Part shown: positions 49,935-61,386 of the stretch, in pieces | Numbering within the stretch: the first letter of the stretch is position 1 | Layout: each line of letters begins with the position of its first letter | Assembly: GCF_000764305.2 (NCBI RefSeq) | Contig: NW_025935888.1 | Span: 806,001 to 870,000 of the forward strand | Direction: 5' to 3' | DNA: 64,000 nt | Source: Hyalella azteca | Taxonomy: Eukaryota > Arthropoda > Malacostraca > Amphipoda > Hyalellidae | The notes under the pieces: model-generated | The model's database searches: none | Told to the model about the DNA's origin: nothing | Seen by the model: only the letters and a program-made list of their open reading frames with translations | Position numbers and translations under genes: made by a program

Positions 49935-50133
49935 CTGAAGCTGCTGCGGAAGCAACAGCCGAACATACGAGCAACACCAGCGCTGGCGCCTTCACACACG
50001 CAGATGACGACGATCTTTTCCCTGGCCTCCAGCTCCTACAGTGCCGCTCTGACGTACAAGCTTCAGCACAACTGCCATGGCTTCGCGGTTGTCTTCTCGA
50101 CCAAATCACGTCATTTATTCTCACTCCTGCCAT
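49935..50133 (-). CDS. CA10-like: CARP exon 1: start codon and hydrophobic signal segment
   Basis: This exon encodes residues 1-66 plus the first base of Gly67. The ATG (context GAAATGG) is the first in frame after an upstream TGA. The first 48 residues are Arg/Ser/Cys-rich. A hydrophobic stretch, APALVLLVCSAVASAAAS, follows at about residues 49-66. It could be a late signal peptide or a type II membrane anchor, because the basic leader is longer than in a standard signal peptide. The exon ends TTCAG|GTAACT in phase 1, which matches exon 2. A possible 5'-UTR acceptor (CTTTCAG) lies just upstream, with an exon start at 50215. The exon is GC-richer than its surroundings. A diverged second copy of its 3' end lies downstream at 49776. 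Confidence 0.75.
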
Positions 50134-53100
50134 TTCTTTGGTGAGTCTAATCTCGAATGCTAATTTTATATTCAAGCCGATACCTCACACCTTCGCTTCA
50201 TGGAATGAGTAAGATCTGAAAGCGGTTAATTATAATCAATGTTTTTGCGTATATAGTGTAATCCAACTAAAGACATATCATTAACATGCTTTCAATGGCA
50301 TTCTCCTTCACTGAGTACAAAAACCTGTAAAATGATGGATAAGCTTAGGTGCCTAGAAATAAATACATTCTAGGCTCTGTATGAATTATTTCAGGTAATT
50401 CCGGATCAGAATCAGCCTGAGACATTAACATATGCGAGGAGATCGTCACTTACGCTGAACATTTCGAAATAAAGCACGGTACGCGGAATGATTAATTCAT
50501 GTCAGAATTGAATGATTGCTGTCTTTTGTCATTCATCATTGACCGAAGGCTGCCTGTTTACATTTACTCTTCTCTAGTAAATGTCACTGTACAGTACAAG
50601 AGAGGTATTCATCGCATTTAGTATTCATATGACCCATCCCAATGTACGTCCAGCTAATTCATTATGCATAAAATTCTTTTTTATAATGATAGCAATCAAG
50701 ATAAATCTTGCTGCAATCAATGACCAGATTATTTCGGGAATTGTCATGCTTAATAAGATCACAAATCACCTAATGAGATATTAAAGCTCGTTATTGGCGA
50801 CGCCATGGCGATGGCAATATAAATTATTAGCTATAGATTTGAAAGTTGCAGCATATGTACAAAGTTTTCATGTTAATTAAAATTTCGCTGTGTTATCTTT
50901 CTCCCAACTACACAGAATGCAAAGGAATCTGTTTTAGTGAAATCATACCTTTTTTATTAGGTTTTTGGTAAATACCTATTATTAAAATCAACGTCTTTTC
51001 GGAAAATGAAAGTATTATATGTTAAGAACTCAAAAACACATTCACCATTCAAAAAAGGATGCTTTGCACGTGACTGGGACTGAGGTTTGCCTTATTCTTC
51101 AGTTGGAATGATTACGTCTCTTATAATTACGGTCATTTTATACAATATTACTGCAAGACTTTTCGATATTTTGAGAAATCATTGAGCAAGGAATGTATTG
51201 GAGAGCAAACTTCACATTTTTTTATTATTTTTAATCAAATAATGTTCTCATCCTCAAACTTCTACTTCGGCAACTACATCTATATTCCCCGGAGTATATC
51301 TTCAATGCTATCATCTGTGCAGTTAAGTCCATATCGTCATATAATAATAATCGTGGGCATTTGTGTTGGAATATTCAGCGCCTGTTTCGATGTAATTCAT
51401 GCCTCAGCAAAGAGATCGCATGGACAATATTATTTAGTTAATCTGCGTGCATAATGTAGACAGCATTTGGAATGAATGTTTAATAATACATGCAAGAACT
51501 ACGCACACAAATTGAATGCTATCTGCTGGCATTTGCGCACGCACCTCTATAGGCAGTAATGCTGCTAAGTAAAATAGCCAGTAATTCCAATAGGAATGCA
51601 AGGTGCTGCTGTCGTGTGAACAATGATAGTCATAATGATGATCATGTGAGGTGACTGCCCTGTCTCCAATGATACATACATGGCTTCCGGAATAAAATCA
51701 TCTAGTAATTGAGCCACGAATAAATGAGGATATGCACGGGAGTATGTTCTTTCATTGACTGAGATTTAGATAACACAATCTTTCAATTTTAGATACCGTT
51801 GGTGTATATCAATGAATTTGACAAATTAGACTAATAATAATGTGCATCTGTTGAAAACATTGTAAATATGGCTGTGCCGATCTAAGTAATAGAATTGTAG
51901 TTTTGGTAATCAAAAGGGGGAGGGAGATACGTAGATAAATTTTCATAGGTACTTCTTGCGTAGATATTATACGTACGTACATATTGTACTTGTCAATTGT
52001 CATCGGACAATAGGCATCAAGCAATAAAATATTTTTTTGTGCATTTTGCGCTCATGCACAAGTTCATTAAATACAGTGGTTGCATGACGCTCAAACTGTA
52101 ATCTTTCCTAGACGAGCTACATCACATAGATTACCCCGCTACATTTTTCGATCTGATATGATGATGAAAGAAAACTTCGTATGATGGTGAAAATGTCTGT
52201 AAGAGCGCACTCTTGTCAGAACGAGATGTAATTACAATCTCTTGATTAGTCCTAAAGGTTATCCCAGCACAGTGATGATCACGCAGTCCATCAAAGGTTC
52301 ACAAACAAACAGTGAAATGTCTCTTGTGATAAAATGCTGGTATTTATCACCGCACTTATTCAAGACATGATTTTTCTTCGGCAATTAAACATGCGCTCAG
52401 CCTCTTGCTATACTGATGCATCAACCGCTAAGAAAACAAATACAGACGCCAAGTCTTCAGCTGCGCTTATCGATATTTGCTACATAAAAAACGGTTCTTT
52501 TGTCGTGAAAAAGTTTGAGTGACAATTTAAAAAAATTAGGAATTTATTGAAGGCAACTGAAGAATTCTACATTTCTTTCTCAATTGTGTGGGTCAATCAC
52601 AGCTCTTAATGGAAGGGAATATGACGTTAGAGGCTCATAGTAAGGTTTTATCACCAAAATATTGAGCACTCACCGATAACAATTTTATAGCATTTACCTA
52701 CTCGGCCTTCAATGATTCTTATGTGCAGCTATCAGACAATAAATCCTCGCTTGCTTTCAAATTCTTTGATTTTCTTTTACCATCTGAATTTGCATTATTT
52801 TATTCTAAAGTACATCTGGAAAGAATATTTTTGACTGACTAGGTTGCCTATAAAGTTGAAAAAGTTGAAAAATAAGTAATAAAAGTTTATTTCATTTGTT
52901 GTGTGGCCTGAGTGGTAGGCTGGTCTACACAACTACAACTCTCATAACAGCTTTGCGTGATGACTGTAAGATCGATCCTACTTATCGCTCGACCATTGCT
53001 CTCTCATTATTCCCTTGCGTGATTTTACTGGATCTTAAGAAAATTAATAGCTGCTAAAATTATTCTGCCAACTTAAATTTGCTGATGTTCCTCTGAATCA

Positions 53101-56100
53101 AACATATGGTGCATGAATTATTGTATTGCCGAAATTATTATTTCTGAATCAATGGGAAACGGGGAATTCAGGTACAAAAAATGGCTCTGAATCTTTAGAC
53201 GTATAGTCACACACCTATATGCGTTGTCTATGAAAAACGAACGTGTTTTAGTTTGAGTTAAAATAATTAATGAAATCATTAACGTACTGATCCGCAAACT
53301 TCCCAGCAAGCCAATCCTACCTCGACCGATCAGGATTATTTTCAGCGTGGGTGTGCGGTGATTTCTTCTGACCCTTATTGTTCATTATCGCGCGTATGTT
53401 TTGACGACAAATGGAGACTGTGATCTGTTTGATTCCGGCAAGCAACTAATTCAACATTCTATTTCAGTTATTTTTGTGAAACTTTTATGAATCTGGGACA
53501 TTAAAGCGTCAAAGCTTCATCCATATGAGGTTTGAACTTTAAGACTTAACTGCCGAAAGATTCCCACAAGTCTTGGGCTCCACTTGTTTATACCCTAAAT
53601 CAAATGAGGCTCAACTTTACACCAGTGTCGTAGCGCTCACCTATGTTACTGATGCTCCTAGAAACACCAAGTTTTGATATACTGCCAAAGTTTGCTGACG
53701 AAAGTGGTACATGATGAAACACAAACTTAACTTTGGCTTGTCAGATAAATTAGACCAGACCTGGTTTCGGGGTACAAAATTGCTGTTCATGCCCGTTGAT
53801 CTCCGTAAATCCGTTAAAAGGCATTAATCTTATCCCGAAAAAGTTTTAATTCTGATTTATGGTAAATTGCATAAAACTCCTAGAGAAGAAAAATTGGCTG
53901 AAAATTCATTATTGCATTTTTGCAAATTTGCTTAATCTTTTCGCATAATTATACTGATTGATTTAATTGTTAGTGGTGCAGTTTGTTTGTATGAACTTTC
54001 ATTAGAGCATATCCTGTAAAGAAACGGAAAATTAATTTCCATTTAACGTAAACTTTAGCTGGGTAAACTTATCACATCAGTGTTCATTAATTTTGGTTCG
54101 ATGGCGATGTTTTAGGGTTTTATCCTCTTTTTGGCTGCTGATGCATTCATAAACATTATTCTGTTTAAATATTCCTCCTATTTTGTATTCTATAAATTTC
54201 TTTTCGCATTCGTTCTCTTATCACTTCCACTGATGCAACTCTCGTTAACCTATCAGCAGCCACCTTCCTCGCTCGCAACACTTGGCTCGGTGCTCAGGTA
54301 AAGTCCAAACCAAACTACTTTTGCTGAACTCTAATCTTATCGATCGGCGATCCAGAGTAAGGGGCTAATAGCAAGGGCTTATCGCGTCGGGCTCACTGGC
54401 GTCGATCAGGCGTGGTCCCGAGTGTCGGCAATGCCTGCTTCCGCTGCGGGGGCGCAGTGATGTGTGCCCAGATGGAGGCTAATTAATTACCAATCGCTTC
54501 GTGAATTATGAATTCATGTCGTGAATTTCGCTGACTTGCAATTATTATTTAGCAACACCGTTTATAAAGCAGGTCTTTTTGATTTGTTGGAGTTTATTTA
54601 TGCATCTTCTATTCATTATCTGTGAAAATGGATAAATATTTTTCGTTAATTAGCATTGAAAATTAAATTTTTTCCGACATTACTGTTAGTTTTCCGAAAA
54701 ATGTTTTCCTACGTTTCATTTTAAGAAGTCGTATATATTGATGATATTTTATGAGCTCTATGTTCTTATCAAACTTCTTGGCTGGTGAAGCTCCATGCAC
54801 AATTAGAGCTGACGTTACCTTAGCAATGCTCATCAATAATAGATTGCCTGCTACACTTTATCGCCGAAATTAAGCATACTTTAGCGATCACGGGAAATAA
54901 TCGTAGCTCTACGCTAAGAATAGTGCTGGATATATTTGATGTTTTTTTTTTGTTCTAGCTCAATGAATAATTTCCGAATAAATTAGTAATTACATAACAA
55001 ATGATTTTATTGACTAGATTCCATTTCACTCGAATCTGTACATTCCGAGTATTTTGTAAGAACTTTAATTAGCTTTCATATGTCTTCCATTATTTTCTTA
55101 TATCGTTTAAGTGCAGAATATAATACTGGCTAGAAGTCGCAAGGTGTTCCGCTTTAATTTATATTCTAATAAAACTCCCTTAAATGATGTTATTCATAAA
55201 TCTTAGGTGGCCAAGAAAAATTGCCCAGGAGTACTTTTTAGAAAATTTCCGGCCTTTATAATGCACTCGACAAAACGAGAAGCGATTCAAGAAGCTTGTG
55301 GATCTATTTATATTCCAGATCATCTACTACATTATCAAGTTGTAATAACGTTAAACTTATTGGATAAACTTTTAATCTTTCGAAGCAGAAAACTTGTCCT
55401 GCATATTACCTTTGTTCCAATGAGCTTATTTTCTTTGTTGCTTCTCAATTGTGATAATAAAGTTGACTGGGACGCCATAACTGCTGAGCTGCTCAAAAGA
55501 AATATCAGGCTGAGCTTTATTTATAAAGCACTCGAGACAATTCATTACGAGACTCGTATCTTAGGACGCGACTTTTACGGGTATGAGTTACGGTGATGCG
55601 CTTGCTAAATTAACTTATATTTCATGCCTCCTTTGAGGCGTTCACTTCAGTATCCTCGCATTTTTATAGTATATGTGATAATAGTTTAATTATCTCAAAT
55701 ACTAAAGGCTGATTTTCAACTGTACAACACAGATTTTATTCGTGTTTATTTTTTATTATAAGGTTTTCATTCGATTGGGACAGCATTGACCGAGAGCTTT
55801 GTTGAGACGCAGCACAACTTACGACACCTCACACGGCTGCGGCTTTAGGCACACTGAGACTCGCCGAGCGTGCCTTCAATGCAGCCTCGGCCCCAACGTT
55901 TGTTTCCCACCAGATAAACGTTTTCCCGCAGCAAAAATTGTAACTTCATTCGACATGAATTTTAATTGCTATCAAACGCTCATAATGTTTCATTTCCCAA
56001 TTCGGGTGAACAAAATAGTAAACAAAAATTAAATTAACTACACTTACATGCTAAAATATATTATTGGATATAATTAGAACTTATGCATTCACTTGCTTAT

Positions 56101-56371
56101 AAAAACTTCTCAAACCAGCGCTACTTGCGATTGGTTTTCCAGTTAAAACAAATTTGTTCGCTTGAGGTCTTTTTACAAACTCAGTTCATATTCGAGCATG
56201 TATTACAAATTTTATTCATTTACATATGCAGAGATTTTTATCTTGAGTACGTATTCTGTACTTCACATAAAATTAACTGGTTGTTATATTCAATACAATT
56301 CAGTTGAGTAGCGCCACGAACTTTTGATCTTGATGGTAACCGTTCTGACTATTTTATCTAATTGCGCTCCA
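50134..56371. other. Region upstream of the CARP start codon, no gene recognised
   Basis: It should include the CARP promoter and any 5' UTR exons, which I cannot place. A GC-rich block at about 54370-54475 and a 129-codon plus-strand open frame at 55207-55596 show no known domain. A SINE-like segment lies at 52900. Confidence 0.45.
52900..53080 (+). mobile_element. tRNA-derived SINE-like segment
   Basis: TGGCCTGAGTGGTAGGC (from 52904) matches a pol III A box, and AGATCGATCCTA (52969-52980) resembles a B box about 50 bp later. The boundaries are uncertain. Confidence 0.45.
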
Positions 56372-56520
56372 CCATTTTAGGGCGTTTTCTCATTTATGGA
56401 AAAAATGCACTATTGTGCTCGCCATGTCCGTCTGTCTTTCCGTCCGTGACTTCACGTTTTCGTCGACGAGAAAATGCGCTCTCTGTCACTCACTGCAGTG
56501 AGTACTGAATGATATTTTTA
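56372..56520. mobile_element. Short TIR-bearing repeat with GTCY microsatellite, copy B
   Basis: Closely matches copy A from the left TIR-like end (GGGCGTTTTCTC) through the shortened GTCY tract, the right end (GAGAAAATGCGCT, ending at 56480) and the ACTCACTGCAGTGAGT palindrome. It is flanked by a 13-bp direct repeat, TAATTGCGCTCCA, at 56359-56371 and 56521-56533, a possible target-site duplication. Confidence 0.75.
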
Positions 56521-59061
56521 TAATTGCGCTCCATTCATTTATTTGTACACACAAATAAATTTTATCATATCAAATTAAATCTAAAAAAATCGTTGGCTAC
56601 GACTTCACAGTCTTATGGATTAAAACTTGATGCAGCATTGAATAGAAGAAAATTGAGAAGCTTAAAACTCTTCAATGGGATAAATGTAATAAAATTCTTG
56701 TACATTCGCATGGGTATATTCACACTTTTATAATAAATTTCGAATTTAACTGATCATGAAGAAGCAGAAGGTCGCATAGTTCGGACTGTTATTGATATAA
56801 AAATTTAAAATATTAAGTTACATTGTAAAATCACTCATCAAGATTTAAGTGATGGGCAGATTAGAAACCTCGCTAATCTTTCAATATTTTTGAAACATTT
56901 TCATGATGGGATTGAAACAATTGATGGGATTTAATCAATCAAGATTTCAAATAAAATTATTTTAAATTTTCTATCATAATCAACCTTATGCTATTTAATA
57001 GCTATGTTCATTTCTGATCTAATAACCGCTTCTCTAGGTTCACAGCTGATTTTTTGAAATGTTGTTTCTACTCTTAAATTAACAGATTATTTACAATACT
57101 ACTTCGTAGAATTTTTGCAGTTTTGCAACCTTCAAAATTTGTTGATTCAAGTTCGAAAACACCTAATATTTTAATTATTTCCAATATATATGTTATTCAG
57201 TAATTCATGTTAAATTTGCATTGCAAAATATGTGTTTTTACTCGTTTTAGTTCATTCATTGCTAACGTTCAGAATGAGGTGCGTCGGCATGGAAGCTGAC
57301 GCGAACACAGCAATACATCAACACTCGACCGCCCGACGCACACTGACCACTTTCGGCCCCGACCAGCTCTTATATGCTGGCAAATCTGTCGAACAACTTC
57401 AAACTGTGCTTACAAATCTTCACTTGCTTTAATTTGTACTTATTTTTACTTTGAATCGTTTTTAGACTGATGAATTAATTTCGAATGAAAATGAAAGTTT
57501 ATCTTGATGATCTTGAGGATTTTCATACAACTCATTTATTATTGTAATTGTATTTCTTTTAAATGATTTAATATATCGATTTAAGTGTATTAGTTCCAGC
57601 TCTATTGATTCAAATAATAGGTTTCCCATCATGAGAAAACATGAAGCAAAAATTCTGCAAAATTGTCAGTAAAATAAGATATAATTTCGGCGTAGAATAA
57701 ATATTACCACAAAATACGATAATACTTCATTGTTAGCAGGCAGTTTCAACTGTATTGCGATTTTTTTTTTGCGTAGCCGCAAAAACATCGCCAATTTCTT
57801 ACATTCCCATGGAACATCATCAGTTTGCCTGTATTATAGACTCTTGGTGAATTTATCTCCAGTTCGATGCTCTCGAAGGGAGGTCGGGACAAGCGAGACA
57901 TGTAATTTTCCAAGCCATGCCGCTTATGTATGGGCGGCAATTCATGACAGTGGCCCGCAGTGGTCTAGAGGTGGCAGGCTGGCAGCTTACCAGCGATATG
58001 GCTGTAACGGAGCGCGATCTGCATTAGCCACATTAGGTGACTTTCTTTCACTGGCTATGAGATCATGAAATAACAATTAATAGTGATTATTCGTTTCAGT
58101 GTATGCGATCACGTTGGATACTTAATATATTTTGAGTTTATTTCAGTGTGATGTCAGTTCCATCGAGTGTAACCGTCGTTATGTATACTAGCACTTCTGA
58201 GCAAAACCTATATGATATTTTTTTCCAAAATTATCACGTTAGGATGATATTTGTAGTTTCATATTTTTTATTTATGTTTGGTAAATACTAAATTCTTGCA
58301 CGAGAAATCTCAGGTCACCCTGCCATGCCTAATTAGTTTCTTGCTCCAGATAAACTGCTAAAGTTCGATTATTCTGCTACGACTCATTTACCTGCTACGA
58401 TTAATCTGCAACAAACTTTAACGTCGCGTTAACCTGTTGCGCAGGGTTGACCTGCTTTGGGTCCCATCCATTATGCTGGGGAAGGTCGACAGCTCTTTAC
58501 AATCAAATATGGAATAATCAGGATAAAACAACTTGATAGGGATGAACCCAAGAATTGAATAAAAATTATTTTGAAATCCAATTATCATTCAGTCGTGAGA
58601 ATTGGGCAAATTCTCTCCCAGTTTAAATATGCTGATTCTAGATAATATGCTGATTCTAATTTTTGTTGTTAAAGATGGAGATTACTTTGGTCTTTTGGAT
58701 TCGATTTGATATTGAAATGGTATTGGCGCGACAAAAATATTTGCATATATATTTTAATGCTTGTACTTCGAAATTCTCAAATTTATGAGCGATGTAGGGC
58801 GATATACAAGGCTGGAGCAAAGGTGTATGTGATCAGTTTCATGATGAAGTAACACGGAAATATATGGAATATATGGCTTCAATTAAATGTGGATAATTAT
58901 AATGTATTGTTTGTTTGGTAGTAGATGGAATTCTGCATTGAATTTAGTTAGTATCTTTTTTGAAATAGGTTAGACCCTGTTGTTCTTACACACTAACATT
59001 CTTAGCTCATTTTTTGTGAAACTGAATAACCATTGAGCCTCTTTGCCTGTCCTTCATTTAG

Positions 59062-59070
59062 TATAAATAG
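59062..59070 (+). promoter_or_regulatory. Possible TATA box
   Basis: TATAAATAG is followed by a GC-richer stretch and a donor-like CTTCCTG-type site (CATTCCTG|GTGAGA at about 59131). No downstream coding exon is recognised. Confidence 0.25.
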
Positions 59071-61251
59071 AGGAGCAAAAGATCAAGCTACGCCGAAAAG
59101 ATTCCTACTGGCAGAGGTTGGCTCATTCCTGGTGAGACCTAAGAAAATGCGAGGTGATGCTCACTGCCAGAAATCTGCAACGTTTGGTCCAAAATGATGA
59201 CGCTCAGACACTCTGAGAAGCATTCTTTCCCTCACTCATGAAGACTGAAGTAACTCCACAGTCTTTTGCTCTTCAGCTACGGCGGTTAGCTGAGAACTCG
59301 CGCAACTTCTGAAGCTTTGCCCTGAACGACGCGAAGAGACGCTCTATGGTCAACTGGAGCAGTGCCTGCCACTTGCCAGGTTCGGTTACGGGTGTTGTGT
59401 TTGCACTGAAACAAGACCTGGGTCCTGGCACAGAATAGCACACGTCCGACAACTAACGTAAATAAGGTGCAAAGTGTGGCGTCGACGACAGCGATGAAGC
59501 TCGCGCGCAAACGCAGCTTTCTAATTTCCTTCAATTCCTGGCCAGGGCTTGTATTAAACAACCATCTCCTGCGACGTGGTCGCTCACTGTCTTCGTACTG
59601 AGTCTAACTCCGTGCTTACCAAAGTAAAATTTGAACTCTCTTAGTTAATTCATATGGTCTTGTGTAAGCGGCTGGTTCCTGAACGGAATTTTAATGCCTT
59701 CTAGTTCATACACGATTTCAAGCAACTTTACGTGAGCCTGATCTACATTTTGCGGTCTCCAAACGAAAAATTTGAATGCGGTTTTTTGAACTTTTTTTTA
59801 TTTGTTTGCCTCACAAGAAGTGTTTCCAGCTTTTAAAAATATGAGCGAACGGAACATTTTTTGACGTTTATGAAGAGAGTTACGCCAGAAAACTGTTGGA
59901 GTAATAACCCTCCGCTTTATTGTCGCATCTGCTAGGTAATTCGACGAAGTTCTTTAGAAAAATACCAATAAAATACTTACTTTAGAGTATAACTTTAGAC
60001 GCCTTTTTATTCTAACATTAAAAGTTGCCTGCCGTAATCCGATCATTCGAACTATAAGAGAGAAATTGTCGTGAGACAGAAATGAAACGTATTTTATAGC
60101 AAGCCAGAAGTTAAGAACAATAAAAGCATTCTTAACTCAATCAAGCGAAATAAGTTTTAGTGCCTCGGCTGCTGTCACGTATCATGGTCCTCGCAAGAAC
60201 TTATGCCTGAAACTTTGAAACTGAATTTCTGCTTAAAGCATAAAACTAATACTGCCGTTTGCTTTCAAAGCGTGTATATTTTGATGAGATTCAAGTCACA
60301 CACCCACATGACAGAATATTCGATATGAGAACAGAACTCTGCAGTATTTCAGGTCTGCTTTGAGTTTAATGATTAGTTAGCTATCTACCCTATTACTTGA
60401 TTCACTGACTCAACACAAACTCAAAAGCAAAGAAAATCCATAATTTTCTATTTTGACTGTACCAACAACTGATAGTATCTGTATTCAAGAATTTTAACTT
60501 CCCATCGAGCTGAATTCCAAAAAGGTTTTTGAACAGTTATGGTCAAATTTTCGTGAAACTTTCTTTGCTTTTACATTCCTTAGGGCTTATGTCATCAATA
60601 CTGCCACGCGTAATGCAGCAATTTTCGACAGGCCTTGATTAAGTGGCATAACTGGGCCTTTACTTTCAAAAAAAGTTAAGAGATCGTAAGTTCATCAGCC
60701 AATCATTGACGGCCTTTCAAGCCAAATCCACTAATCATAGACAAGAAAATGGAGCGTAAGTACTTACGTTCACTTAGCGAGTTTTGAAAGTATGGCCCCT
60801 CTGGTCTGTGCAGTATCAAGCATTAACGATATTTACTTCAATACAATAAATACGAACAAGAAAGTTTTGCATATAACTTTCTGTGTTCAATGATTAGAAG
60901 TTTGTTACACGGACCCCCGACCGTATACACGAACGACCGTCGTGTTCATTACACGGAGCCACGATCACGACCGTATTCTTCACCCTGCTCAACTCAGCCA
61001 CACATGATTGGGTCCTTTCCAATAGAAATTGCATTACTTCTTTTAGCTTGTTCTCCTAAAATTGCTCACATCTTATATAGTTTTTAGTGTTGTTTCAGCA
61101 ATAATACTTATTTATTTCACCTTCACTGCTTGGTTTCGTTATTGTAGTTCGCAGTTGCTTCTATTAGTCTTCATTTAAGCAGATTTTTCATCGCAAATTA
61201 CAACTTAAAAGTTCATTTCATTCGAAAAATATGAGCTTCTTTGCATCTCCC

Positions 61252-61386
61252 TGTAGGGGACGAGTGTACCGAGCACTTCACTGCGTGTAGGGGACGAGTG
61301 TACCGAGCACTTCACTGCGTGTAGGGGACGAGTGTACCGAGCACTTCACTGCGTGTAGGGGACGAGTGTACCGAGCACTTCACTGC
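61252..61386. repeat. 34-bp tandem repeat, four nearly identical copies
   Basis: The unit begins TGTAGGGGACGAGTGTACCG and recurs at 61252, 61286, 61320 and 61354 with almost no differences, suggesting recent expansion. It does not preserve a reading frame. Confidence 0.95.

Larger units (their letters stand above)
37821..50133 (-). other. CA10-like: Carbonic-anhydrase-related protein gene (CA10/CA11 type), 10 coding exons
   Basis: Ten minus-strand exons join with consistent phases (1,1,0,0,0,1,0,0,1) into one frame of 496 codons plus a stop. Order: a hydrophobic N-terminal segment, a Gln/Ser-rich then acidic spacer, an alpha-carbonic-anhydrase domain from about residue 155, and a short C-terminal tail. 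Alignment to family knowledge places Arg295, His297 and Gln320 at the three zinc-ligand positions (His94, His96, His119 in CA II). Two ligands are therefore lost, as in vertebrate CA10/CA11, and no hydratase activity is expected. Vertebrate CA10/CA11 are secreted neural proteins that bind neurexins; the same role here is inference. Intron lengths 5' to 3' are 2734, 796, 556, 1871, 669, 1760, 1619, 227 and 590 bp. Introns 2, 3, 5 and 9 hold nothing else I recognise. The 5' UTR, promoter and poly(A) site are unproven. The family assignment is firm. Confidence 0.93.

Noticed and set aside
50164..50170. TATAAAA on the minus strand upstream of CARP exon 1
   Set aside because: It lies only about 30 bp from the ATG, which would leave almost no 5' UTR. 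Such motifs are frequent in AT-rich DNA.
55207..55596. 129-codon plus-strand open frame
   Set aside because: No ATG at the start of the frame, no domain, AT-rich composition. Consistent with a chance ORF in a 64-kb six-frame search.
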